From: Phoronis australis
Lineage: Eukaryota; Phoronida; Phoronidae
Direction: 5' to 3'
NCBI GenBank assembly: GCA_002633005.1
Contig: NMRA01000009.1
Coordinates: forward strand, 30,923-94,922
Length of the DNA stretch: 64,000 bases
Shown piece after piece: positions 31,372 to 43,447 of the stretch (positions within the stretch are counted from its first letter, which is position 1; every line of letters starts with the position of its first letter). The notes below the pieces were generated by a model that had not been told where the DNA came from, made no database searches, and worked only from the letters and a program-made list of their open reading frames with translations. The translations under genes were made by a program, and so were the position numbers.

Positions 31372-31491
31372 CTGTGGCAAGAAGCCATAGTTCCAGATGT
31401 AACCATGATGTGGGAAGCAGTTCTTCACGTATCGAAGTTTACCCTTTTTCACATCTTGTTTGATTGGGCTCATAGGTTCTTTAGTAGCGAT
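31372..31491 (-). CDS. PPA1: PPA exon: IATKEPM to WNYGFLPQ
   Basis: Exactly 40 codons, phase 0 both ends, between cacattttcag and CAG|gtttgt. Reads [20 protein letters not shown] and [20 protein letters not shown]. Carries the substrate-binding Arg (GKLR, yeast R78) and Tyr (WNYG, yeast Y93). The NCFPHHGYI form is closer to the fungal sequence than to human PPA1. Confidence 0.97.
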
Positions 31492-31506
31492 CTGAAAATG
31501 TGAAAG

Positions 31507-33606
31507 TAGTCTCATTCACCAAAGTCGCAGAAGCATCTCATCTGACAATGATAGAGAAGAGGCCACTTGACATTAGAAGGCGATACATGACAAAGATTGT
31601 AGAGTAACATGCACATCTACTTTGTGTCTAAAGGGCCTTTCATACCTGCATTGATGTTTTGGCCAACGATGATTTTATTGGGTCAGTATTATTCCGCAAG
31701 TTACTTCACAGTAAACAGATAGACTGAAAAGAAGGTTAACAATTCAAAAGATTAACTTTATTGGCATAGGAGTTATTGGCAAGTGTCAGTATGAAAACCA
31801 ACATCTGTTGAGGTATTTTTTAGATATTTTATTACAATATTCACCATTCTACCACTCTAAATATTTACCATTCTACCACAATAAACACTTTCAAACATAA
31901 AAGAAGATACTTCATACTAAAAAATTTACACCTGCAATAATTTTCGTGGCTGACTATGGAAGCATAAACTGAAGCCAGTCTAAATGGTTAAACTAAGTTT
32001 GGAGTTTACATAGACACAACCCTAGTCCTGGAGTTAAGCGTAATATGAAAAGGACCAAACAGCCAGTTGTGCAGTCTTCAAACATGTATAACAACACATA
32101 CACAAGTCTGTTTACCTTATAGCTGTATGACATTCTTTTGTTGCACGACTACACACAATGCATATTTGAACTAAGTAAATGGTTGTTCCCACCTTTTTCT
32201 ATCTCTACTTCTCTCAAACAACAAACCAAGTACCACTGCACCTCAAGAACAAGGTCAGTGCACAAGGACAAACAGAGTTAACTCAATCTGGCTCAGTGTT
32301 ACACAAGTCAGAACACCGCTACTCCAGAACAGTTAAACTTTTACTATTTTAGCCTCATTTATGTTTTTGTGCACATTCAAATTGAAATCTTATTTTCTTG
32401 TGTTTTAATTGAATGTTAATATTTCCAAATCATTCCACCATCTAGATTTGTGGTTTAAACTGCAGATGCTATACATACAACAAAATTAAAGTTAAATAAA
32501 ACTGTTTGCATTGTAGTTCACTTTGAATGCTAAATAACTTGTCTCAAGTTGAATTATTTTGGCTTTCCCACCTATTCATGAATACAGAGCTCACAGAAAG
32601 ATCTTTCACATTTTTATCAGTTCTTCCACACTCGGCTGAGAGCTCTCCTTAGTATTCTTACAAACAATCAAACCTTGAATCCCCAAAACATCACAGATTC
32701 AACTCAAAATTTTAAAAGATTACCATGACATCAAACCACAAAGATCATAGCCTACTTGTCAATATTCCTATTACAAAACTATCATGCCAATACATTGCTA
32801 CTGTATATTCAGATCAGGATTAAACACATTTCATTTAAGAGAATGGTTTGTTGAATTTCCAGTAAATCAAAGCTTGTCTACAAACAGGAAAAGGTCGAAA
32901 ATCATCACCGAAATATATCAAGTTAAAAACCAATATACAGGTAATTTATTCACCCAGCAGCCATTAGGACACTGTGGTGTCCAGTCTTATTTCAACTTTT
33001 CCAGATGAGCAACTTTTGAATAATAATAGTACTATGCTCCAGTGAGTGAAACATGAGGTGGTTTTATATTCATGTGGAAAACTACAAACAGTATACACTT
33101 AACTGTTTACTTATTGTCTGTGTGTGGTTCAGTTGCATCTTGGTCTATTTTTCATACACGATATCAAAATTACTCTGGAAAATAGTACATCAAAATTGAT
33201 TTTCAGGAATGCATATTTAGCCATTGACAACTCAGAGATGAAAATGGGTTGAAACTTGGAAATAATTCAATCTTGCATTCACTCATAGAAAGAGAAATTT
33301 TACCCAGTTCTACAGTTACTGTTCTTCACAGCTGAAAATTTAACTTGATTCAGAACTGGAATTAACCCACTCACACATGTTTAAAAGTCTGTGTCATACT
33401 GAGAAGGGCGATTGTACATGAAGCCTCCAGATCCCTACCTTGAACCGTATCACATTCTAATAAATGTCCTTGTATGGCTCACATTTGTCTTTCACTGATA
33501 AATTCGAGCTAACTGCATTGTTTTTAATCTTGTCTCGGGGCAAAATCCAAACTGGTTAACTTGGTGAGTCAATACAGAAGACTGGCTTATGCCACATACG
33601 GGCCAT
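31507..33606. other. PPA intron; nothing recognised
   Basis: AT-rich intron DNA with no repeat, RNA gene or exon I can support. Confidence 0.5.
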
Positions 33607-33674
33607 GGTATACTCCTACATATTTCATGGTATACTCCTACATATTTCATGGTATACTCCTACATATTTCATGG
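33607..33674. repeat. 22-bp tandem repeat (3 copies)
   Basis: Unit atggtatactcctacatatt tc. Confidence 0.9.
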
Positions 33675-34128
33675 TAACTAGATGGTCGTAACCTGTGTGT
33701 CCACGTCCTGCTTTAACCTGTTGCCCCAACCTGTTCGACAGTACTTGCAACACATCTGACACGTACAAGTTTCTATGGTCTTCCGAGACACCTTTAGATT
33801 TTCAGTTGTGAACTCTAGGCGCTGCTAATAGATTGAAAATGTGACCAGTTTATAGGTTGTCATCGGTTGGCCACAGTTTACATGGGGCAACAAGACATGT
33901 AAATTACTACAGCTCTAGGTACATTTGCACTATATACATGGAATGTGTTACACTGTGCATAAACAATAGTTATGTTTCTATGAGAAAGAATACAGGAAGA
34001 AGGCCATTGGTATTGTAAGTGAGCAAGCGGAGAGGGCGTCACAGTGGATATGGAAGAAGAGGAATGAACAGTGGTGCAAGAAGTCTGGAGGAAGTGGGAA
34101 GGCTTGTGATGCTGCCTCACTGAAGTTA

Positions 34129-34238
34129 TAGGAGAGATGATATGAGCCATACAGTCCTGGACCGGTAGAGAGACGATACCAGGCACATAGTCCTGGGCCG
34201 GTAGGTGAGACGATACGAGCCATATAGTCCTGGACCGA
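34129..34238. repeat. ~38-bp tandem repeat (3 copies)
   Basis: Units built on gagacgatac.agccatatag tcctggaccggtag. The overlapping 175-codon minus frame is not a recognised gene. Confidence 0.8.
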
Positions 34239-34239
34239 G

Positions 34240-35130
34240 CCTGATCAACTCGGTTGGCGTACCTCCAGAGGTCGTGGTGGACAGGGCTGAGGACGGAGAC
34301 TATCCACCTGAAGACAGGACTGGTGCCAAAGACATCAGAGCATTTAAAGGTAATAGAATACAATATACTAGCTCCTTCAACCTCTTTAAGAACTACTCCA
34401 ATCAATGAACTGCTGTCTCATAACAAAATCAGGAACACCTTACCAAGTAGAACTATTGATTAATGCACATATATACTAAATGTACATAATTAGCTGCATT
34501 CATATTTGGATACCTGTAATTGTAAACTGAATTTATCGACTTTACTTGCTGCATGATAAATATGAGAGGTTTATAGAGTGGCTCACAAAACTGTTATCAG
34601 CAAAACACCATGATAACAACACCCCTGTTGAAAAAAACGAAGATTAATTTAAAACCAATCCATGGTTGGACTTTTATCACCTTACCAGCGATAAAAACCA
34701 ATCAAATATTAGTCCAATCAACATCAAAAAGACAAAGTTTATAAAAATGCTTTCCTCACTTAATTTCATGAAAGCATAAGCTAAGTGACAACTACATGTA
34801 ATGACTTGAAAAGAAGTGATGGTAAACCATCTATTCTCCCACACCCTATGCCAGATAACAAAATGTCCGCCTACTCAGTTGAGGTAAAATAGCTAATTAA
34901 CTGTACATTAAAGACAGCAGATGCTGACCAGGTGAGACAGAGAGCCTGCACACCTGGAAGCAGACACCCTCATTATCTGGTGGGGTACAAACCCTCATGA
35001 CCAGGTGAGACAGGCCTAATCACTACACTATTCATACACACATACATGTATACAAACACCCTGCATGCAGCCTACACCAACACTTGCAAAGATAATCAAA
35101 GAATTTTTTAGTAACTAGGTCAAGTATACA
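34240..35130. other. PPA intron; nothing recognised
   Basis: AT-rich DNA. Short open frames on both strands lack any family match. Confidence 0.5.
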
Positions 35131-35145
35131 TAGTTGCAACTGTAC

Positions 35146-35264
35146 CTCCATCTTTGCATTCGTCCAGCGCGGCACTTCTACTACCATGTTATACACTTTC
35201 TTGTCGTCATTCTGGGCCAACAGTGGGATATCATGGAAGGGTGATACTACTGAACCATTACGAG
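35146..35264 (-). CDS. PPA1: PPA exon: N-terminal core, [13 protein letters not shown] to NAKME
   Basis: Reads [20 protein letters not shown] then [19 protein letters not shown], 39 codons after two bases that finish a split codon. The acceptor is tgtattccag and the donor is GAG|gtacag. SPFHDIPL and the [14 protein letters not shown] block are diagnostic of eukaryotic pyrophosphatases; the Glu of EVP, the Lys of AKM and the final Glu correspond to active-site E48, K56 and E58 of the yeast enzyme. Confidence 0.95.
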
Positions 35265-35429
35265 CTGGAATACAGCAGAGATACACAATCACTTTCACAA
35301 ACACGTGTGAATTACAATCAAATATATAGCTAAAGTACAGCATTCTCGGTATCAAGAAACTTTCTTCATAAAGCAACATTATCCTTTGTTTGATGTCATT
35401 GTTCAACTGCATCATGAGACAAATATCGA

Positions 35430-35850
35430 CCTAAAACATGCAGCGACATCACGGAAAGCATGCAGCGACATCACGGAAAGCATGCAGCGACATCACAGGA
35501 AACATGCAGCCACATCACAGAAAACATGCAGCGACATCACAGAAAACATGCAGCGACATCACAGGAAACATGCAGCGACATCACAGNNNNNNNNNNNNNN
35601 NNNNNNNNNNNNNNNNNNNNNNNNNNNNNNNNNNNNNNNNNNNNNNNNNNNNNNNNNNNNNNNNNNNNNNNNNNNNNNNNNNNNNNNNNNNNNNNNNGCG
35701 ACATCACAGAAAACATGAAGCGACATCACAGAAAACATGCAGCGACATCACAGAAAACATGAAGCGACATCACAGAAAACATGAAGCGACATCACAGAAA
35801 GCATGCAGTGACATCACAGAAAATATGCAGCGAAATCACAGAAAACTTGA
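35430..35850. repeat. 22-bp minisatellite interrupted by an N gap
   Basis: Unit catgcagcgacatcacagaa aa (some copies catgaag or ggaaa). The same array lies on both sides of a 111-N gap (35587-35697), so the gap is most simply more of the same repeat. Confidence 0.95.
35587..35697. other. Assembly gap, 111 N
   Basis: N run inside the 22-bp minisatellite. Confidence 0.99.
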
Positions 35851-37574
35851 TTGTCACCATCATATTAGAAAGTAGGGGTCCGCTACAACAAGCTTTTTAG
35901 TGAGAATATGACTAAATGAAGTGAGCCACAAATGCATATAAACAGCAAATATTTTGGGACAGATTCCCCATGCTAAGTTAAATTTCACCACCTAAAACAC
36001 TACAAGTAGACATGCATTTTGTCACGAATTCTCATGAAGTTAATTAAGTGCAAATTTCATCATTTCCTATGACGTACAACTATCCCAACAAAACAGTTTA
36101 TGTTATATAACAATTTCGGACATCTTGTGTTGTTGTTTACTATTTCGATGACCATTGCCCACTCATATTGAAACCCTATATGCCAAACAGCTGTCCAGAC
36201 TCCATTCATGTTTATGAGTTGGATGAAATCACGGGAACTCTCAATATTGTTGTTTTGCACTCACAACCCACACATATTTCTCTTCACTATATATATTGTA
36301 GCCAGAGTTAATAAACTTTGTGTGTCAGTAGAAACTCAACGACTGTGTTAGATTTTATGCTGCTCTCCATCGACTTGCTGTTGCTACCTTGTTAGCCAAC
36401 TATCTACCGTTCAACCAAGAACCGGGTAACCCCCCAACTATACTACCACGACCATCCCCACACTAGTGGAATCTGTGTCTCCACATTGCCGATATTTCCA
36501 TCACATTTCAGAGACATGAGAAACGCAAGATTACCATGACTTTGCAAGATATTGTCATGCATTACTAGCAGAGCATGTTCACCCTGATTTATACACAAGT
36601 TTTCAGTAATGTTAGCACATGTTTACAAGCCGACAATTGTCCCAATATGCACTTGAAAAACAACCGTCATTGTCGCTAATGATAAAGCTGATTTTACAAA
36701 ATCTTCCAATTGAAAATAGCTATGCATCAAAATCCCTGACATCACGTGATACCCATAATGCTTCAGCCGGTGAAACGCACACTTTAACTTGTACTGTACT
36801 AATTCTTCAAGGAACCAACTTTCACTTTTTTCACAAGCATAAAAATCAAATTCAAGTAAAAAACGAGAACATTTAATGATTTGGATAGTTGTGTTTTGCA
36901 AACTTAGATTACTATAATATGGCAAGAGTACATAATATGTGTAGATATATACCGGTTTGACAGAGCCTGTCAGAACTACATCACTACTTTACACTTTGGC
37001 CACTTGGGATACAATAGGTCGTACAATATCTATCTGGACAAGAGCATTTGGTAGATTAACATCTACCTTGCAAAGGTCAATCACATGCAGGTTGGTAGGA
37101 GGATGAAATTTGCAGCTATGTTCAAACTCAGTATCACCCCAAAATTGCAACCACCCTCGCCTCCAAGCCATCGCTTGGGACTCAGTCATTTGGGGACACA
37201 TTCCCTTATCTCCCATACAGCCTTGAGATATAACACAATAACAGCATGACCTACGCAGTATCAAATACCATTTGTCATGTGCTTTCTGAAACAATGCTCA
37301 AACAGAAGGGTACAATGATGGACCCAATGAGGTTCAAGTCCCACATCAAGCTTGTCAGTTGAGAGAAGAGAGATACAAAAGTAATACCTATAGATTACTT
37401 TTAAGTGACTAATTGTCACTGAGTAGAAGTGCCAAACAGTGATGGTTTGACACAGTTTGATCTTATTTTCAAAAACCAACACATAACATAAATTTGTAAT
37501 GGTTATTCATTAAACCCATTAAACAGAACATATTCACCTATAAATAAAAATAATCTTAGATGCTGCAATTTTTA
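35851..37574. other. Upstream of the first secure PPA exon; nothing recognised
   Basis: Either intron or upstream DNA of the pyrophosphatase gene. Several 60-100-codon open frames occur but none has a recognisable product. Confidence 0.4.
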
Positions 37575-37708
37575 CAGTCAAATACATGCCTTACAGTCGA
37601 GTGATATTATTCACAATTACAGTCAAATACATGCCTTACAGTCGAGTGATATTATTCACAATTACAGTCAAATACATGCCTTACAGTCGAGTGATATTAT
37701 TCACAATT
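37575..37708. repeat. 45-bp minisatellite (3 copies)
   Basis: Unit ttacagtcaaatacatgcct tacagtcgagtgatattattcacaa. Confidence 0.95.
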
Positions 37709-38245
37709 AAAATAGTGGCACAAACAAGTATTTAAAACAATAGAGTATGTAGGGTCACTGAAGGAAATAGGCATAAAGCACATAAACAGTGGGTGGGATA
37801 TTGATGACCAGCCAGTTCAATGGATATTTAAACAGGTTAACAAAGTGCACACTGAGAAATGTCAGGTCATAATGAAAAACAAATTATTTGTAGAACGTTT
37901 TAAGTGTGACAAGTTCAAGAAAAAGGCAGTACTTTATCAAAGCGTTCTCATTAACAACATTTGGCAAAATCGAATAAAAATTTAAAGGTGAGGTCGACAA
38001 CAAAACCAAAAACATGAGCAAGCACAACTCAACGACTGTTACAACAGAATGAATAATTGACCTGTCTGTCATTTCACCTCAAGAGATACACAGGCCCTCC
38101 ACTGGGTCAAGTAGAGTTCTAGACAAGTAGGCTTATACATTGTGTTTAGATGAGAGACCCAGGTTTACTGTGGCCTTACTGATTACTATGTGTCTATTTT
38201 GTGAATACTGAAACATCCTACATCAGCTGGCATACAAAAACACTT

Positions 38246-39024
38246 CTAACCAGCTATGGAACAATCATGGGAAAGTTGCGCATACTTAAGCCTTTTTCTC
38301 TCATTGGACTCTACTATTCGGGATTCCCATGGTACTGTAAGTTCTACAGTGATGACCGTCTTTGTACCATTTGACCATAACACCAGGACAGGCCAGAGTG
38401 TCGTCATCACTATGTGGCTTGGGAATACAGCCAATGGCCCTACATCCACAATCATCTTCCAATCACAAGCTGCAGTCAATAGACCTCGATCTTTCCTCTT
38501 CCAGATGCACCTTCTGTGCAAACCAATATCAGCGGGATGTCAGTGTTGCTAATTGACTTCCTTCTTTCTTGGTCCAAAATATGAGCAATCTCCTTGAGTA
38601 TCTTATCATGTCTCCACTTGTATTTGCCTTCTTCCAAAGCCGACTTACAGGATGACAAAACGTGCTGTAAAGTGCAGCGCTCCCAACCACTGCCGCAAGA
38701 ATCGTCTTCAATCTTTCCCCACAACTTTAGGTTTGTCGAACTAGTGGGTACATCATATGCCGAATGCAGGAGAAAACTTAATCAGTACTGATCACTGTTG
38801 GCTGTAATGCGCGTACTGTGAACTCCTTCCCACACCATCCTGATGCCTTGCTTTCTCAAGCTCACAGCTCGAGAGAAGAGCGTCTCCTTTTCCTGGTGAT
38901 GCAATTTGTCTAACACCATATAACGACAATCTTTCCCTCTAGTTGCTTTCCGCCTCTTAAACGGTCTCATGCCAAGGCCTTCACACCCTCGGGAAACTGC
39001 CCCTACCAAATCTGATATCTTCAT
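38246..39024 (-). pseudogene. Broken retroelement-encoded protein fragment
   Basis: Minus-strand frames read, in order, a 5' piece (38782-39024), then CTLQHVLSSCKSALEEGKYK and WRHDKILKEIAHILDQERRK (38476-38724), then after a frameshift VLVLWSNGTKTVITVELTVP WESRIVESNERKRLKYAQL (38246-38521). The 'C.L.H.L..C..AL..G.Y.WRHD..L' and 'VELTVPWE....A..RK..KY' motifs are familiar from the C-terminal part of reverse-transcriptase polyproteins of invertebrate and fish repeats. Here it is split by frame changes and stops, so it is dead. It lies within a stretch missing from the partial second copy at 40726-41213. Confidence 0.7.
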
Positions 39025-39636
39025 TTTTAGAGTCCCACAAAGTCAGTAAAGTCCTGCACTTAACGACTTTAAACTCTTCCACAATAGATCGTGTTGGTAG
39101 GTTTACTGCTGAAGACTTCATGTACAGGCCCAATGAGTTTTAGTTTGGGGGGCTCAGACCCGATTTCAAGCGTATGGTTCAGACAACCGGTGCAATCGTA
39201 ACAGTAACTATGGCTAAGTAATATCGCTCCCACTCGATATGCACGTGATATCCCAAGTGGCTGGCAGTAGTGCTGCGCACTACCACTCTGTTACTGTCAC
39301 CTGCTCCACTGTGCCATAAAGAAAAGTGAAGTAACGGAAGCTGAGTGACGATGAAGAAACAGTAACTACTAGTAAGAGGTAAATTTTAATCGAAGCCTTC
39401 ATGAATTACTCACATTAAAATTAAGACGATTTGCAAAGCAAGCGCATGGTTAATGCCAACACCAAAAATGAATTTGGTCTTTTGGGTAACTTAAGACCGT
39501 TTTAAACACAGCAACTTTTGCTACAAACTGGTTGCACAAGCGTGTAATAAACACCATGGAAAGAAGCAGGTTCGTGCGCAAACGCTGTGGACCATAAACA
39601 AGTGCCGGTATGACTCTTAGCATTGGATTTTAGTTG

Positions 39637-39707
39637 GAAGCGTGGTGGCGCAATGGAAGAGAATGTGCGCTATGACTACTAGGTTGTGAGTTAAGAGTCC
39701 TCACAAT
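39637..39707 (+). mobile_element. tRNA-derived SINE-like head
   Basis: A-box-like tggcgcaatggaagag and B-box-like gagttaagagtcctc at about the tRNA spacing, followed by an AT-rich tail. The B box has lost the TTCGA core, so it is not a working tRNA. Confidence 0.45.
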
Positions 39708-40096
39708 TTTAATAATTTTCCATTTTTACACATATTCTCAGTGTTCTTTTTTTATTACACTGTAGAAATTACGGAAAATGCTTGTTTTTAGAGCCAAAAA
39801 CAAAATTTTCCCCTGGAAATACTTGCCTCCCAAAACGTCACTTCCGGAGTAGACGACGAGTAATTAATTAAAGTACGAAAAGCAGTAAATAAGTGAAAAA
39901 TATGTCTGGGATAATCAAAGAACCTTATTTTTGCTAAAAATGACATGAGAAAAGGTTGCCTTCGCCTTTAAGGTCCTTGACTCATGGTCTAGGCTCACCA
40001 TCAAGCGTGCTGTCTCAGGTCTGAGGGTCCGTGAAGTGCTTCATCGGTATATCATCCTTTTGCCGACTACCCCAATTGTCGAAATAGCCGAGTTTG

Positions 40097-40160
40097 CCCG
40101 ACCTCGGGAATCGAACCAGCGACCCCGATATAACTGGCGAGCGTGCTAACCATTCATATA
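40097..40160 (-). mobile_element. tRNA-derived SINE-like head, copy 1
   Basis: Minus strand: an A-box-like atggttagcacgctcgcc, then ctggttcgattcccgag with a perfect B box. Typical of tRNA-derived SINEs; the 5' part of the acceptor stem is missing. Confidence 0.55.
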
Positions 40161-40997
40161 ATACTGATAATTAATAGGCAATTGAACGTTAGCATGTAAT
40201 ATAATTCAACAGAAGCATGTCTACAACACTATGTCTGCAACACTACGTCTACAACACAACATAACACTACGTTTAAGTTTACCGCTTAATGAACTCTACT
40301 ATGTAAAACAGCATNTAACAGTCACATCTGTAACGCACGTGGTTTTTTTAAATTGCTCATAATTATACAAAGACTTGATTTTAGTTCAAAAACCTTTTCT
40401 TCATGTTATAGCCAAATAAATAGTTAAATTATCTATAGGGAAACTAGTTCCATAATATGAAAGACAGAACAGAGTTTTTAGACAAACCACCATTAGCATA
40501 TTAACCATGGCATTTTCGGTCACATCTGTAACACTAATTAAAAGTAAATTTTAGTACACTTATAATGTGCAGAATTAAAAACTTTTGATACCTGAAGTGC
40601 TTCCATCAAGTGTGTAATGTGTACTTAAAATTTCATACTACTGTGATGTTTCACTAATTTTATATTGGAATTTAAAGTGTCTGAATGTCACATCTGTAAC
40701 AAAACGAATACTGTGGAATACACCTACAACAGAATGAATAATTGACTTGTCTGTCATTTCACCTCAAGAGATACACAGGCCCTCCACTGGGTCAAGTAGA
40801 GTTCTAGACAAGTAGGCTTATACATTGTGTTTAGATGAGAGACCCAGGTTTACTGTGGCCTTACTGATTACTATGTGTCTATTTTGTGAATATTGAAACA
40901 TCCTACATCAGCATAAAAACACACTTCTAACCAGCTACGGAACAATCATGGGAAAGTTGCGCATACTTAAGCCTTTTTCTCTCATTGGACTCTACTA

Positions 40998-41059
40998 CGA
41001 CCTCGGGAATCGAACCAGCGACCCCGATATAACTGGCGAGCGTGCTAACCATTCATATA
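40998..41059 (-). mobile_element. tRNA-derived SINE-like head, copy 2
   Basis: Duplicate of 40097-40160 with the same A- and B-box-like motifs, abutting the retroelement fragment directly. Confidence 0.5.
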
Positions 41060-41227
41060 ATACTGATAATAGGCAATTGAACGTTAGCATGTAATATAAT
41101 TCAACAGAAGCATGTCTACAACACTATGTCTGCAACACTACGTCTACAACACAACATAACACTACGTTTAAGTTTACCGCTTGATGAACTCTACTATGTA
41201 AAACAGCATATAATAAGTAGGCCTAAT

Positions 41228-41773
41228 GGTCTGAACTCCTGTTAACAGTGGTTAATTATTATAGTGAAATTTGAACTAGTTTAGGTTGTTTATTTATTTC
41301 AAAGTATAGAGGCTACTCATTTAAATCGCGGTTACTGACTGCTTTTGACACATTTTCGAATAAACAGAAAACATCACGCATAAAAGGGTTCAACAGCCTT
41401 CTTTCACTGGGAGTGGGAATTGTGGCTTGGGCTTTGCGTCGTGCGATGTTAACGCCCGATACAATTCGAATACTTACTGAAATAGACACGATAATCCAAT
41501 GTATTTTCAGAGCCACGCTGAATTACCCCGTAAGACATTGTTCTGACAAAACTTGGGGGAAAGGTTCTTGCTCTCAACAAGCCTCCAGTACAGGCAACGA
41601 CACTTTTCGCTCTGCCCACTACACGTTGCATTGATTGTGAAGAAATCGCGGGTAACCATGCGCAGCTTCCGGACACCAACCTTACATAAGCGACATCTAT
41701 TGTATGAATGAAAATGCAATAGATGTCGCCAACTGTTAATGTTGTAAAATCATAAACCAAAGGAGTTCAGACT
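41228..41773. mobile_element. Possible ~0.5-kb element with 12-bp inverted ends
   Basis: gtctgaactcct near 41228 and aggagttcagac near 41772 are perfect inverses. Inside, near the right end, is a 13-bp perfect hairpin (gcgacatctattg at 41690-41702, caatagatgtcgc at 41717-41729). No target duplication or transposase seen. Confidence 0.4.
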
Positions 41774-42120
41774 GAGGTCACTTACCATTATAAAACGGGC
41801 CTTGTCTTGTGCCTTACTTAACTAATAACCAATATCTGGGTTTGTGTACAACTGACAGTTGGTTATTTTTTAGACTAAGCTAAAAATCAGCCCCAAAACA
41901 CACCTATTTTGACTAATGAACAAGTTGAGACCAATTTCACAAGCCTGAGCGCAAGTAGCCTAAATCAAAATTCAGTTCGTCGTTGGATCAATGCAATATT
42001 CCCTTTCTCCGTGGCCTGTAAGCAACTCTGGCTAACAAATATGAATTATGACATAACACTTAGTCAATTTGTTTAGATACGTAAGAAACGGGGAACATCC
42101 ATATAATTTGTAGGCGTGAG
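41774..42120. other. Nothing recognised
   Basis: AT-rich non-coding DNA. Confidence 0.5.
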
Positions 42121-42430
42121 CAGGGGCGGATCCAGGATTTTGATTTAGGGGGGGCAGGGCACAGGAATAACCAGGATTGCGCCACATGAGCGCGCCCAGC
42201 CTAAAATGTAGGGATGCAAGGGTCTCGAAATTTTGGGTCTGCGGACCTTATTACTAAAAAAAACAGTAAACGGGGTTTGTTCAAGGCCTATGCATTGCGC
42301 ATTCGACTCCCGAACCCCCTGGGTACACGCAGATGCTACTCAGCAATTCGCAACCCAAACTCACAAATGGTATCTGGGAGAATTTTAGGGGGAGGGCATG
42401 GCCCCCTTGGCCCCCCTAAATCCGCCACTG
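42121..42430 (+). mobile_element. Terminal-inverted-repeat element, copy 2
   Basis: Starts caggggcggatccaggattt and ends aaatccgccactg; flanked by a clear 5-bp duplication gtgag (42116-42120 and 42431-42435). A copy of the 'cgcccagcc' dispersed repeat lies inside (about 42190-42330). Non-coding. Confidence 0.85.
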
Positions 42431-42498
42431 GTGAGGGAAAAATTTTATTAACGACCAGCATGCGTAGACGTAGGGACGGGAGCAAGTGTAGTCGAGAA

Positions 42499-43447
42499 AA
42501 GAATGGTCAAAGAATCGTCACGGCGAAACATAGTGAAGAGGGGAAATGTTGCAAAATTTAACTGGGAAGCCGTGACACGTGACACACTGCACCACTGGAT
42601 TAAACGTTAACAGTAGAAAATTCTGAATATTTCTTGGGGGAGGATACCAAAGCCCGGCCCCGATGGATGTCCTGTCTCCCGTGTTCCTCCGATTGTCCAC
42701 AGATATCTGCATCAGTTCGGTAATTTTAAAATACATATGGTGAATTATGAAAAAGTTCTCGCTCGCAACTTAACATCAACTGTTACAAACCCGACCTCCG
42801 CCACAAAACTAATTCTTGAATAAGATCACTTTTAAGTGATCTTATTCAAGAATTAAAAGTCATCCTGGAAAATTGGTCTCAAATGTTTCCTAGTTAAAAT
42901 AAGGGTGATGTCTGGGCTCATAATGCAACGGCTCGATATTCATAGTTGACTTGTTCATGGCGTGTTTGTCAGATTTTATTCGCCNAAGAATGGTCAAAGA
43001 ATCGTCACGGCGAAACATAGTGAAGAGGGGAAATGTTGGAAAATTTAACTGGGAAGCCGTGACACGTGACACACTGCACCACTGGATTAAACGTTAACAG
43101 TAGAAAATTCTGAATATTTCTTGGGGGAGGATACCAAAGCCCGGCCCCGATGGATGTCCTGTCTCCCGTGTTCCTCCGATTGTCCACAGACTATCTGCAT
43201 CAGTTCGGTAATTTTAAAATACATATGGTGAATTATGAAAAAGTTCTCGCTCGCAACTTAACATCAACTGTTACAAACCCGACCTCTGCCACAAAACTAA
43301 TTCTTGAATAAGATCACTTAAGTCATCCTGGAAAATTGGTCTCAAATGTTTCTTGGTTAAAATAAGGGTGATCTCTGGGCTCATAAAGCAACGGCTTGAT
43401 ATTCATAGTTGACTTGTTCATGGCGTGTTTGTCAGATTTTATTCGCC
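42499..43447. repeat. Back-to-back duplicate of ~470 bp split by a single N
   Basis: 42499-42984 and 42986-43447 match almost base for base; the lone N at 42985 is the exact junction. Differences include a roughly 25-bp tract present only in the first copy, which makes a 44-bp palindrome (42811-42854). Best read as unmerged allelic contigs. Confidence 0.85.

Larger units (their letters stand above)
18628..35264 (-). other. PPA1: Inorganic pyrophosphatase gene (gene span, ends open)
   Basis: Family I soluble inorganic pyrophosphatase, which hydrolyses diphosphate to two phosphates with Mg2+ and so pulls biosynthetic reactions forward. It is orthologous to the animal PPA1/PPA2 pair; the window cannot tell a cytosolic from a mitochondrial form because the N-terminus is not secure. 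Eight minus-strand exons join with perfect phase agreement and encode about 260 residues, near the size of the family core (about 280-290). Catalytic motifs seen: [34 protein letters not shown] and YKIPDGKP. Introns are long (0.4-5 kb), with repeats and two assembly gaps in or near them. Confidence 0.95.
38041..41213. repeat. Split duplication: 38041-38307 plus 40097-40314 recur joined at 40726-41213
   Basis: The second copy matches first 38041-38307 and then, with no spacer, 40097-40314; the 1.79 kb between is absent. The first copy ends exactly at the single N (40315). The pattern suggests two haplotypes or contigs, one lacking the 1.79 kb, placed end to end. Confidence 0.7.

Noticed and set aside
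33878-34405. 175-codon minus frame, the longest uninterrupted one in the PPA intron
   Set aside because: Overlaps a 38-bp tandem repeat, has no known motif, and has no splice sites in phase with PPA.
35430-35850. CRISPR-like array of 22-bp repeats
   Set aside because: Units are directly adjacent with no unique spacers, and the genome is animal; it is a minisatellite.
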